From an uncultured Chryseobacterium sp. (GTDB taxonomy: Bacteria > Bacteroidota > Bacteroidia > Flavobacteriales > Weeksellaceae), in NCBI RefSeq assembly GCF_936933875.1, contig NZ_CAKZIK010000080.1, positions 1 to 23,670 on the forward strand: a DNA stretch of 23,670 nucleotides, given 5' to 3'. This document shows, one piece after another, positions 14,488 to 21,899 of this stretch. Under the pieces are notes generated by a model, which did not search any database, was not told the DNA's origin, and was given only the letters and a program-made list of their open reading frames with translations. How positions within the stretch are numbered: position 1 is the stretch's first letter; each line of letters begins with the position of its first letter. Position numbers and translations under genes: made by a program.

Positions 14488-15774
14488 ATGTCAACTTACG
14501 TGGTTGTAGGTCTTCAGTATGGAGACGAGGGAAAGGGTAAAATTACCGATGTTCTTTCCGCAAAATCAGATTATGTAGTCCGTTTTCAGGGAGGCGATAA
14601 CGCCGGACATACCGTGTATGTTGGAGATGAAAAATTCGTGCTGCACCTTCTTCCTTCGGGAGTTTTGCAGTGCAAAGGTAAATGTATTATTGCCAACGGT
14701 GTTGTTGTAAATCCAAAAGCTTTCATTAAAGAAGTTGAAGAAATTGAAAGCAGAGGAATGAAAACCGACCATATTTTTATTTCACGCAGAGCACACGTGA
14801 TTATGCCATATCATATCATGCTCGATACGTACCGTGAAGAAGAAAAAGGCGGAACTGAAATCGGCACTACCAAAAAGGGAATCGGACCTTGTTATGAGGA
14901 TAAAATCGCAAGAGTGGGAATACGTATGGTTGATCTTTTGAATCCTGAAATTCTTCGTGAGAAAATTGAAAAAAATCTTCGTGTTAAAAATGCACTTTTC
15001 GAGAAGTATTTCGAAAGAGAAACTTTGAGCGTTGATGATATTTATAATGAATTTGTAGAAATCGGTAAAAAACTTCAGGACAGAATTGTTGATACAGAAG
15101 TAGAGCTGAATGAAGCTATTCGTGACGGCAAAAATGTTTTGTTTGAAGGAGCACAGGCTTTGATGTTGGATATCGATTTCGGAACGTATCCTTTCGTGAC
15201 ATCTTCTTCACCTTCAACAGGTGGAGTTTGTGCAGGAGCCGGAGTTCCGCCGACATCACTCCAAAATTTAATTGGTGTTGCAAAAGCCTATACAACACGA
15301 GTAGGAAATGGTCCTTTCCCGACGGAACTGGATAATGATTTAGGCGAAGAAATCCGAAAAATTGGTCACGAATACGGAGCAACAACCGGAAGACCAAGAA
15401 GAACAGGTTGGTTAGATTTGGTTTCTCTGAAACATGCGACCATGATTAACGGAATCAATAATTTAGTGATTACGAAGTTGGATGTATTGTCCGGAATTTC
15501 TCCATTGAAAATCGCTACGAAATACAAAACTGAAGACGGAAAAATCATCGATTATTTCACTTCTTCTACAACAAAACTCTATAATTATGAACCAATTTAT
15601 GAAGAATTGGAAGGTTGGACAGAAGATATTTCTCAGGCAAGAAGCTATGATGAACTTCCTGACAATGCTAAAAAGTATATCGAGTTCATCGAGAATTATT
15701 TAGGCATTAACGTTTACTTGGTTTCAGTTGGTCCGGAAAGAAGTCAGAATATTATCAGAAAAGAATTATTTTAA
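14488..15774 (+). CDS. purA: Adenylosuccinate synthetase
   Basis: A 428-residue enzyme joining IMP and aspartate with GTP to make adenylosuccinate, the first committed step from IMP to AMP. GDEGKGK at 12-18 contains the catalytic Asp13; GGDNAGHT at 35-42 contains His41. The internal segments GTTKKGIGPCYEDK, EGAQALMLDIDFGTYPFVTSS, ATTGRPRRTGW and the guanine-binding TKLDVLSG are all intact, and the length is standard. It is transcribed from its own strong promoter and followed by its own terminator, so it is monocistronic. It lies divergent from hpt, which supplies its substrate IMP by salvage. Confidence 0.98.
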   Translation: MSTYVVVGLQYGDEGKGKITDVLSAKSDYVVRFQGGDNAGHTVYVGDEKFVLHLLPSGVLQCKGKCIIANGVVVNPKAFIKEVEEIESRGMKTDHIFISRRAHVIMPYHIMLDTYREEEKGGTEIGTTKKGIGPCYEDKIARVGIRMVDLLNPEILREKIEKNLRVKNALFEKYFERETLSVDDIYNEFVEIGKKLQDRIVDTEVELNEAIRDGKNVLFEGAQALMLDIDFGTYPFVTSSSPSTGGVCAGAGVPPTSLQNLIGVAKAYTTRVGNGPFPTELDNDLGEEIRKIGHEYGATTGRPRRTGWLDLVSLKHATMINGINNLVITKLDVLSGISPLKIATKYKTEDGKIIDYFTSSTTKLYNYEPIYEELEGWTEDISQARSYDELPDNAKKYIEFIENYLGINVYLVSVGPERSQNIIRKELF

Positions 15775-15794
15775 AATTTAAACGATAAAATTAG

Positions 15795-15825
15795 AACGCT
15801 GCAATTTTTTTGCGGCGTTTTTTAT
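15795..15825 (+). terminator. Rho-independent terminator after purA
   Basis: AACGCTGCA (15795-15803) pairs with TGCGGCGTT (15811-15819), with one G-U pair and a T-rich 7-nt loop, and is followed by a T run. It starts 21 nt after the purA stop. Confidence 0.87.
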
Positions 15826-16026
15826 TTTTATTTTGCTAAGCGAAGCGCCTTTGCGTCTGTAATTTTTTTCTGTCTAAAAAATTTCCATTTGCGTTCTTTA
15901 CGTTTAAACTTTAATTGAAATCACAACATCAATTTTCTTTAGAATAAACTATTCGCAAACTCTTCCTATGTGTAAAATAACGATTTTTAAACATTATTTT
16001 TAATTCTACATAAAATAAACAATTTT
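15826..16026. other. Gene-free AT-rich stretch between purA and tonB
   Basis: Part of a roughly 350-nt intergenic region. It holds TTTGCGT at 15850-15856 and 15888-15894 and TTTACGT at 15897-15903, a loose direct repeat. I find no tRNA, ORF or other strong structure. Confidence 0.6.
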
Positions 16027-16042
16027 TTGGCAAGATTATTGA
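16027..16042 (+). promoter_or_regulatory. Possible sigma-54-type promoter for tonB
   Basis: TTGGCA at 16027-16032 followed by TTGA at 16039-16042 puts GG and GA ten nucleotides apart, as in -24/-12 promoters. The second element has GA in place of the usual GC. A start about 12 nt downstream would give a leader near 70 nt. No TAnnTTTG box is seen for this gene. No sigma-54 factor is encoded in the window. Confidence 0.35.
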
Positions 16043-16128
16043 ATTTGTTTTAAAGAATTCGCGATATTCATATAAAAGCTGATAATCATTTAATTATTTT
16101 AAGTTTAATCGATTTTAAGTATTAAGTG

Positions 16129-16950
16129 ATGAAAAATTTACTCCAAAACAAAGAATTTCAACTGGACGAAATTCTTTTTGAAAACCGTAACAAAAGTTAC
16201 GGTGCTTACGTTTTAAGAAACGAATCCGACAGGATTTTAACCAAAGCAATGTTTGTTGGGATTGCAGTTTTTGCTGCGATTGCAGTAACGCCTTTTATTG
16301 CAAATTCTTTTAAAACTGCGCCACCTCCAGTAGAAATCATTGGTGGTGAAGTAGAATTACAAGATATTCCTGACAATCCAGATAAACCGGTCGAAATCGT
16401 AAAACCTCCAATTGAAAAACCGGTAGAAACAGTAAAGTTGGAGATTCCAACGCCTAAGAAAGTGTTGACGAAAGAAGAAACACCTGCAACATCACTTTCA
16501 AAAACAGATGATGCAAAGATTGGAACAGAAAATATTAAAGGTGAAAAAGCCGAAGATACTTACAAACCAATTATACCAACTGGATCAGTAGAAGTTCCTT
16601 CGACAAAACCTGTTGAAAAACCACAGCCAGTTGATGATTCTCCAAAAATCGTGGTTGATGTTCAGGCAAATTTCAACGGAGGTATCAATTCTTTCAGAAC
16701 AAAAATGATTGATAATTTTGATACTGGTATATTCGATGGAAGCGGAGATGTAATTTCAACAGTAGTAACATTTATTGTTGAAAAAGACGGCTCAATTTCA
16801 GGCGTGAAAGCCAATGGAAAAGACGCGGCATTCAACAAAGAAGCGGAAAGAACCATTAAATCCATCAAAGGAAAATGGACTCCTGCGAAAATTAAAGGAG
16901 AAGCGGTGAGAAGCTATTTTAAATTCCCCGTTTCGATGCAGTTCGAGTAA
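16129..16950 (+). CDS. TonB energy transducer (Bacteroidota type)
   Basis: A 273-residue inner-membrane-anchored periplasmic protein that passes proton-motive energy to TonB-dependent outer-membrane receptors. The N-terminus LLQNKEFQLDEILFENRNKSYGAYVLR is the cytoplasmic segment typical of Bacteroidota TonB. One membrane helix follows at about 40-60 (FVGIAVFAAIAVTPFIA), then a Pro/Glu/Lys-rich periplasmic spacer (about 68-175), and a C-terminal TonB domain from about 185 with VTFIVEKDGSISGVKANGKD and WTPAKIKGEAVRSYFKFPVSMQF. A GTG three nt upstream could also start it; the ATG is preferred. ExbB/ExbD are not adjacent, so it likely relies on partners elsewhere. It is monocistronic, with a strong hairpin after it. 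Confidence 0.93.
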   Translation: MKNLLQNKEFQLDEILFENRNKSYGAYVLRNESDRILTKAMFVGIAVFAAIAVTPFIANSFKTAPPPVEIIGGEVELQDIPDNPDKPVEIVKPPIEKPVETVKLEIPTPKKVLTKEETPATSLSKTDDAKIGTENIKGEKAEDTYKPIIPTGSVEVPSTKPVEKPQPVDDSPKIVVDVQANFNGGINSFRTKMIDNFDTGIFDGSGDVISTVVTFIVEKDGSISGVKANGKDAAFNKEAERTIKSIKGKWTPAKIKGEAVRSYFKFPVSMQFE

Positions 16951-16978
16951 TTAGAAAATATTTTAAAAATTCAAGCAT

Positions 16979-17019
16979 AATTATCCACAATTTTCCAAAA
17001 ATTGTGGATAATTTTTTTT
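16979..17019 (+). terminator. 16-bp perfect hairpin with U run after tonB
   Basis: The arm at 16979-16994 is perfectly complementary to 16998-17013 around a 3-nt loop, and T residues continue to 17019. It is placed 29 nt past the tonB stop and would terminate it. Each arm contains a consensus DnaA box, so the structure may have a second role in DNA. Confidence 0.8.
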
Positions 17020-17070
17020 CTCTATAATGCTTTAATTAACAATACTTTAACGCTTTGCTACTTATTCACA
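16981..17070. promoter_or_regulatory. DnaA-box cluster upstream of parAB (candidate origin or DnaA regulatory region)
   Basis: TTATCCACA at 16981-16989 and its exact inverse TGTGGATAA at 17003-17011 are perfect matches to the DnaA-box consensus. TTATTCACA at 17062-17070 fits the looser TTATnCACA form. The last box lies just before the parA promoter. The sequence between and after is AT-rich. No dnaA gene or parS site is seen here, so origin function is not shown. Confidence 0.5.
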
Positions 17071-17094
17071 ATGATGAAAATTATAATAAAATTG

Positions 17095-17102
17095 TATTTT
17101 TG
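17095..17102 (+). promoter_or_regulatory. -7 box for the parAB operon
   Basis: TATTTTTG fits TAnnTTTG and lies 17 nt before the parA ATG. There is no clear -33 TTG. The DnaA box at 17062-17070 lies 24 nt upstream, roughly at or just above the -33 region. Confidence 0.55.
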
Positions 17103-17119
17103 GAAATTAAATATGAAAT

Positions 17120-17917
17120 ATGGGAAAAATCATTGGAGTTGCTAACCAAAAAGGGGGCGTTGGAAAAACTACTACAGCAGTAAATTTAGCTGCTGCATTG
17201 GGCGTTTTGGAAAAAAACGTTTTGTTAATTGACGCAGACCCTCAAGCAAATGCAACGTCCGGATTAGGCGTAGAAGAGGTGAATTTTTCCACCTATAATT
17301 TGTTGGAGCACAGCGCTGATGTTGCTAAAATTATTCAGAAAACAAGTTCTCCGAATGTGGATATTATTCCGTCTCATATTGATTTGGTTGCTGCTGAAAT
17401 TGAATTGGTGGACCGTGAAAACAGAGAGTACATGATGAAACAGGCATTGAAATCTGTAAAAGATAACTACGACTATATTATTATCGACTGTGCACCAAGT
17501 TTAGGTTTAATTACGGTGAATGCTCTCACTGCGGCAGATTCTGTTATCATCCCAATTCAGTGCGAATATTTTGCATTGGAAGGTCTTGGAAAATTGTTGA
17601 ATACCATTAAAAATGTTCAAAAAATTCACAATGCAGATTTGGATATCGAAGGACTTTTGCTCACAATGTACGACAGCCGTTTAAGATTGTCGAATCAGGT
17701 GGTGGAAGAAGTAAATTCCCACTTCCCTGAAATGGTCTTTGAAACTGTAATCAGCAGAAATGTGAGGTTGAGCGAAGCGCCGAGTTTTGGTGAAAGTATT
17801 TTAATGTACGATGCAGAAAGCAAGGGAGCGATTCAATACATTCAGTTAGCGGAAGAAGTTTTGCTGAAAAACGAAGTGAAGTCTAAAAAAACTAAAAAAG
17901 AAAAAGTTGAAAGATAA
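17120..17917 (+). CDS. parA: Chromosome partitioning ATPase ParA (Soj)
   Basis: A 265-residue deviant Walker ATPase that binds nucleoid DNA and moves ParB-origin complexes apart. The deviant P-loop KGGVGKTT is at 11-18 with the signature Lys11. LLIDADPQANATSGLG, DYIIIDCAPSLGLITVNAL and the C-terminal SRNVRLSEAPSFGESI are characteristic of chromosomal Soj/ParA. The protein ends in a Lys-rich tail (KSKKTKKEK). An ATG at 17113 in another frame stops after ten codons and is ignored. Its end overlaps the parB frame by 11 nt, so the two are translationally coupled. The gene follows a cluster of DnaA boxes. Confidence 0.97.
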   Translation: MGKIIGVANQKGGVGKTTTAVNLAAALGVLEKNVLLIDADPQANATSGLGVEEVNFSTYNLLEHSADVAKIIQKTSSPNVDIIPSHIDLVAAEIELVDRENREYMMKQALKSVKDNYDYIIIDCAPSLGLITVNALTAADSVIIPIQCEYFALEGLGKLLNTIKNVQKIHNADLDIEGLLLTMYDSRLRLSNQVVEEVNSHFPEMVFETVISRNVRLSEAPSFGESILMYDAESKGAIQYIQLAEEVLLKNEVKSKKTKKEKVER

Positions 17918-18794
17918 AAAACGTGCAATGGGTCGCGGTTTAGGTGCGATTTTAAGTTCGGAATCCAAGGTTTCCATCAACTCTGCAACAGACGAAGGTG
18001 CAGACAAGTTGGTAGGAAATATTGTTGAGGTTGCTATAGAACATATTTTTCCCAATGCTTCGCAGCCAAGAACTTATTTCGATGAAAAAGCCTTAAACGA
18101 TTTGGCGCAATCCATCGAAAATTTAGGAATTATCCAGCCTATTACTTTAAGAAAAGAAGGTGACCGTTTCGAAATTATTTCCGGTGAAAGACGTTACAGA
18201 GCGTCTAAAATTGCAGGTTTAAAAACGATTCCTGCCTATATTCGTTTGGTGAACGACCAGGAGCTTTTGGAAATGGCTTTGGTGGAAAATATTCAGCGTG
18301 AAGATTTAGATTCTATCGAAATTGCGTTGACGTACCAAAGGCTTTTGGAAGAAATCGGGATGACGCAGGAAAATTTGAGTCAGCGTGTTGGAAAGGAGAG
18401 AAGTACCATTACCAACTCCATCCGTCTTTTAAAGTTGAGTCCGGATGTTCAGAACGCAATCCGCAGCGGAGAAATTTCTGCAGGACACGGACGTGCGATT
18501 TTAAGTTTGGATAGCGAAGAAAATCAACAGAAATTATTCAATAAAATTATTTCAGAAAGTTTAAATGTTCGTCAGTCCGAATTGGCAGCAAACACGCTTA
18601 AAAATCCTGCAAAATCAGAGCCTAAGGCAAAAGCGCAGCTTTCTAATACCTTAAAGAAAACTCAGAAAGCACTTTCTGATATTCTGGATGTAAAAGTGGA
18701 AATTAAAACCGCTCCGAACGGAAAGAAAGGAAAAATCGTTCTGGATTTCAAGAACGAAGAAGAGCTGGAAAACATCCTTTCGCACATCAGATAA
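17907..18794 (+). CDS. parB: Chromosome partitioning protein ParB (Spo0J)
   Basis: A 295-residue CTP-dependent clamp that loads at parS sites and partners ParA. The ParB N-terminal nuclease-like fold is at about 40-130, with the CTP-binding SGERRYRAS at 92-100 and ENIQREDLD at 127-135. A helix-turn-helix (TQENLSQRVGKERSTITN, 153-170) follows, and the C-terminal dimerisation end is Lys-rich. The start is ambiguous: TTG at 17907 overlaps parA and gives MKDKKRAMGRGLG, while the ATG at 17928 gives MGRGLGAILSS. The longer form is reported because the overlap and basic N-terminus suit the family. The stop is followed immediately by the next ATG. I saw no parS-like palindrome (TGTTTCACGTGAAACA type) in the window. 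Confidence 0.96.
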   Translation: MKDKKRAMGRGLGAILSSESKVSINSATDEGADKLVGNIVEVAIEHIFPNASQPRTYFDEKALNDLAQSIENLGIIQPITLRKEGDRFEIISGERRYRASKIAGLKTIPAYIRLVNDQELLEMALVENIQREDLDSIEIALTYQRLLEEIGMTQENLSQRVGKERSTITNSIRLLKLSPDVQNAIRSGEISAGHGRAILSLDSEENQQKLFNKIISESLNVRQSELAANTLKNPAKSEPKAKAQLSNTLKKTQKALSDILDVKVEIKTAPNGKKGKIVLDFKNEEELENILSHIR

Positions 18795-19421
18795 ATGAAA
18801 AATCTTCTTTCCATATTATTTTTGGCTTGTTCTGCGGTAATTTTTGCGCAGGTCAATCCGAACGATACCATTCGTGTTGAACATCATCCTACCGATTCAA
18901 TTTCAACAAAAGCGAAAGATGAAGTTCAGGTTTTAGCCGATATCGATTCTTCGAATGCACCGGCTTCAAAACCAAAATTCAGCCCTACAAAAGCAGGTTT
19001 GTATTCTGCCGTTTTACCGGGACTTGGACAGTATTACAACAAAAAATACTGGAAAATTCCAATCGTTTGGGGAGGAATCGGAACCGGAGTTGGAATTACG
19101 TTGTGGAATGATAAACAGTATAAAAGGTACAGAAACGCTTATGTAGCACAACTTAACGGACTTCCTCACGAGTTTTCGGATATTCCGGGAATTACGAAAG
19201 AAGCTTTGGGAAGAACACAGGACAGAATGAAACGCCAGCGCGATTATGCAATTGCCGTTACAGGTTTGGTGTACGTTCTTAACATTGTGGATGCTGTTGT
19301 AGATGCGCATTTGTACGAAGGAAGACACGACCCGGATTTGGCTTTAAAACCTACAGTTCTTTATGATGAATTCGGGAAAACCAATACTAAAGCCGGTTTG
19401 AGCTTGTCTTACAATTTCTAA
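18795..19421 (+). CDS. DUF5683 secreted or membrane protein
   Basis: A 208-residue protein of the DUF5683 family, which has no assigned function and is frequent in Bacteroidota. The N-terminus MKNLLSILFLACSAVIFAQ is a signal peptide with a likely cut after Ala18. After a variable stretch comes the family core: FSPTKAGLYSAVLPGLGQYYNKKYWKIPIVWGG (about 62-94), a short hydrophobic segment, then a second hydrophobic segment AIAVTGLVYVLNIVDAVVDAHL (about 153-174). The PGLGQxYNKxYWKxP pattern resembles that of small TM2-like envelope proteins. The ending LSLSYNF is typical of an outer-membrane beta-strand end. The ATG abuts the parB stop with no gap, so it is probably translated with parB. Function is unknown. 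Confidence 0.85.
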   Translation: MKNLLSILFLACSAVIFAQVNPNDTIRVEHHPTDSISTKAKDEVQVLADIDSSNAPASKPKFSPTKAGLYSAVLPGLGQYYNKKYWKIPIVWGGIGTGVGITLWNDKQYKRYRNAYVAQLNGLPHEFSDIPGITKEALGRTQDRMKRQRDYAIAVTGLVYVLNIVDAVVDAHLYEGRHDPDLALKPTVLYDEFGKTNTKAGLSLSYNF

Positions 19422-19459
19422 CTAAGTTCGGAATTATCTTATTTTAAATCTAAATTTTT

Positions 19460-20161
19460 ATGAAAATAGCAATTGTCGGTTACGGAAAGATGGGGAAAAT
19501 CATCGACCAAATTGCAACAGAAAGAGGTCATGAAGTGGTGGCGAGACTCAACGAAACGCCAACTTCAGAAAATCTGAACGGAGCAGAAGTGGCCATCGAA
19601 TTTTCTCAGCCGGAAGTGGCTTTCAACAATATTAAGAGCTGTCTTGATTTGAAAGTTCCCGTAGTTTGTGGAACCACAGGTTGGCTGGAACAAAAACCTG
19701 AAATCGAAAAAATTGCTGTTGAAAACGAAACAGGATTTATTTACGGTTCCAATTTCAGTTTGGGCGTGAATTTATTTTTTGCTTTGAATGAAAAACTGGC
19801 TTCATTGATGAAAGATTTTTCTGAATACAATGTTCAGCTGGAAGAAATTCATCACATCCATAAAAAAGATGCACCAAGCGGAACTGCGATTTCCGTTGCG
19901 GAAGGAATCATCAAAAACAATTCAAAATTTGATGCCTGGAAACTGGAAGAAACTAAAGATAATCAACTCGGAATTTTTGCCGTTCGTGAAGACGAAGTTC
20001 CGGGAACACACAGTGTTTTTTACAGAAGTGCTGTAGATGAAATTGAAATTAAACACACGGCTTTCAACCGAAACGGTTTTGCTTTGGGAGCAGTAATTGC
20101 AGCCGAATGGATTGTCGGAAAAAGCGGAAACTTTACCATGAACGACGTTTTGGGGCTTTAA
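19460..20161 (+). CDS. dapB: 4-hydroxy-tetrahydrodipicolinate reductase
   Basis: A 233-residue cytoplasmic NAD(P)H-dependent enzyme of the diaminopimelate/lysine pathway, making tetrahydrodipicolinate for peptidoglycan and lysine. The nucleotide-binding GYGKMG is at 7-12, CGTTGW at 70-75, and the catalytic segment EIHHIHKKDAPSGTA at 129-143 carries the active-site His and Lys. The substrate-contacting RSAVDEIEIKHTAFNRNGFALGA is near the end. It is somewhat shorter than the E. coli enzyme, as is usual for Bacteroidota. It lies in the rightward series after parB/DUF5683, with a 38-nt AT-rich gap and no terminator. Confidence 0.96.
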   Translation: MKIAIVGYGKMGKIIDQIATERGHEVVARLNETPTSENLNGAEVAIEFSQPEVAFNNIKSCLDLKVPVVCGTTGWLEQKPEIEKIAVENETGFIYGSNFSLGVNLFFALNEKLASLMKDFSEYNVQLEEIHHIHKKDAPSGTAISVAEGIIKNNSKFDAWKLEETKDNQLGIFAVREDEVPGTHSVFYRSAVDEIEIKHTAFNRNGFALGAVIAAEWIVGKSGNFTMNDVLGL

Positions 20162-20199
20162 ACTGTAACAAATACTTCAAAAAATAAACTAATTGTAAA

Positions 20200-20229
20200 A
20201 TGCTGAACGCAGCGGACAATATATTATGA
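20200..20229 (+). other. Possible 9-codon upstream ORF coupled to lepB
   Basis: ATG at 20200 opens the frame MLNAADNIL and stops at TGA 20227-20229, which overlaps the lepB ATG in an ATGA arrangement. The start has an A-rich context (GTAAA before ATG), typical of this group. It could be a leader peptide that couples translation, or chance. There is no conservation evidence available here. Confidence 0.25.
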
Positions 20230-21896
20230 ACTACTTTTTAACCTATTCTGTTTACGTGCTGATTTTATCAGTATTAATGGGAATTTCAACGTGGAAGCTT
20301 TTCAAAAAAATGGGTTACAACCCACTTTTTGCTTTTATACCTTTCTATAATTACTACATTATTCTGAAAGAAACTGGGCATTCAAAATGGTGGGCTGCTT
20401 TGGCTTATCTTCCAATTGTTGGTCCGATTATGATGTCTGTTTTCCATTTATTTTTAATGAAAAAATTTGGAAAGTCTTTAATTCCACAACAGTTGCTGAC
20501 GGTTTTCTTACCGTTTATTTATATGGCCATTGTGAATTACAATAAAGACACAGAAGTCGAAGACGAAAACGCACTTTATTTAACTGAAGAGGAAAAAAAT
20601 TCGAAGAAAGGAGATTCTTTTTTGGGTTCGATTACTTTCGCGGTAGTTTTCGCAACAATTATTCACACATTTATTACACAGCCATTCGGAATTCCGACAG
20701 GTTCCATGGAAAGAACACTTTTAGTAGGAGATTTCCTTTTTGTAAACAAGTTGAATTATGGTTACAGAATGCCGATGAGACCTTTGGCGATTCCTTTTCT
20801 ACAGGGAACAATTTTTGATAAAGGCGATGATGCAAATCCGAGAAACGACCCAAAATCTTATGTTGATGCTGTAAAATTGCCTTATTTAAGACTTCCGGGT
20901 TGGGAAAAACCTGAGAAAAACGACATCGTAGTTTTCAATTATCCTCAAGATTCTGTGCATACTGCAGTGGACAGAAAAGACCCTTATGTAAAACGTTGTG
21001 TGGCTGTTTCCGGCGATGTGGTTGAATTTAGAGCAGGAAAACTGTATATCAACGGAAAACCTGAACAAAGATTGGCAGATGCGGAAGTTCAGCACGCTTA
21101 CAAAGTAATCACAGGTTCTCAGTTGGATGTTCCGGCGTTGTATAATACTTACGGATTTTTGCCGGTTGAAGAAGTTCAGACAGAGACCGGTTATCAGTAT
21201 AATTTCCAAGGCTTAACAGATAAAACAGCGGCTGACCTCAAAGCGCATCCTCAAGTAATGTCGATTACTGAAGTTATTGAACCTCAAGGTGAAAGAGCAA
21301 TCAGCTATTATCCTGACATGAAAAAATCCTACGAGGAGCAGAAGTTGGTTTTCTCTAAAAAAGTAAATGTTTCTTCGAGCATTTTCCCAATCAACAAAAA
21401 CTGGAATCAGGATTGGTACGGACCTTTAAGAATTCCTAAAAAAGGAGATGTTTTAACTTTAACTCCTGATAATTTACCGGAATACAGAAGACTAATTGTT
21501 GATTTTGAACACAATACTTTCGAAGATAAAAACGGAAAATATTTCATCAACGGAAAAGAAGCAAAACAATACACCGTTCAGCAAAATTATTATATGATGA
21601 TTGGTGATAACCGTGATGCTTCTTTGGACGCAAGATTTTTCGGTTACGTTCCTGAAGAAAATATCGTTGGAAAACCGATGTTTACTTGGTTAAGTGTTGA
21701 AGGTCTGTTTAAAGACCAAGGCTCAACTTATCAGGCAAATGGTAAAAAAATCCGTTGGGACAGAATGTTCAAGGCAGCCAACACAGGAGACCCGAATAAA
21801 ACATCTTATTGGTGGCTTGCTTTGCTGATTTTGGTGCTCTTCTTCGGGTGGGATTATATCGCGAAATTTTTCAAAAAGAAAGAATCTGAAGAATAA
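20226..21896 (+). CDS. lepB: Signal peptidase I (S26), large Bacteroidota form
   Basis: A 556-residue inner-membrane serine protease that removes signal peptides from Sec-exported proteins. The first ~100 residues form hydrophobic segments with FKKMGYNPLFAFIPFYNYYIILKETGHSKWW, a DUF5684-like membrane region. Another membrane helix at about 135-152 precedes the catalytic part. The catalytic Ser160 is in PTGSMERTLLVGD and the general base Lys256 in YVKRCVAVSGD. The late box GDNRDAS is at 460-466, followed by GYVPEENIVGKPMF. Both spacings (Ser-Lys 96, Lys-GDNRD about 204 residues) exceed those of E. coli LepB (55 and about 127), so there are extra loops in the periplasmic domain. A final membrane helix is near 528-545. 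The next gene starts 3 nt after the stop. Confidence 0.93.
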   Translation: MNYFLTYSVYVLILSVLMGISTWKLFKKMGYNPLFAFIPFYNYYIILKETGHSKWWAALAYLPIVGPIMMSVFHLFLMKKFGKSLIPQQLLTVFLPFIYMAIVNYNKDTEVEDENALYLTEEEKNSKKGDSFLGSITFAVVFATIIHTFITQPFGIPTGSMERTLLVGDFLFVNKLNYGYRMPMRPLAIPFLQGTIFDKGDDANPRNDPKSYVDAVKLPYLRLPGWEKPEKNDIVVFNYPQDSVHTAVDRKDPYVKRCVAVSGDVVEFRAGKLYINGKPEQRLADAEVQHAYKVITGSQLDVPALYNTYGFLPVEEVQTETGYQYNFQGLTDKTAADLKAHPQVMSITEVIEPQGERAISYYPDMKKSYEEQKLVFSKKVNVSSSIFPINKNWNQDWYGPLRIPKKGDVLTLTPDNLPEYRRLIVDFEHNTFEDKNGKYFINGKEAKQYTVQQNYYMMIGDNRDASLDARFFGYVPEENIVGKPMFTWLSVEGLFKDQGSTYQANGKKIRWDRMFKAANTGDPNKTSYWWLALLILVLFFGWDYIAKFFKKKESEE

Positions 21897-21899
21897 GCC

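Noticed and set aside
15850..15903. TTTGCGT/TTTACGT direct repeats
   Set aside because: Only three loosely spaced short copies in an AT-rich region; not enough to call an element.
17113..17145. Ten-codon ORF overlapping the parA start in another frame
   Set aside because: It starts only 7 nt before the parA ATG and stops at once; it is more likely a chance ATG in an AT-rich leader than a leader peptide.
16951..18794. parS site for ParB
   Set aside because: I looked for a TGTTTCACGTGAAACA-like palindrome near parAB and across the window and saw none. The CACGTG inside purA lacks the flanking bases.
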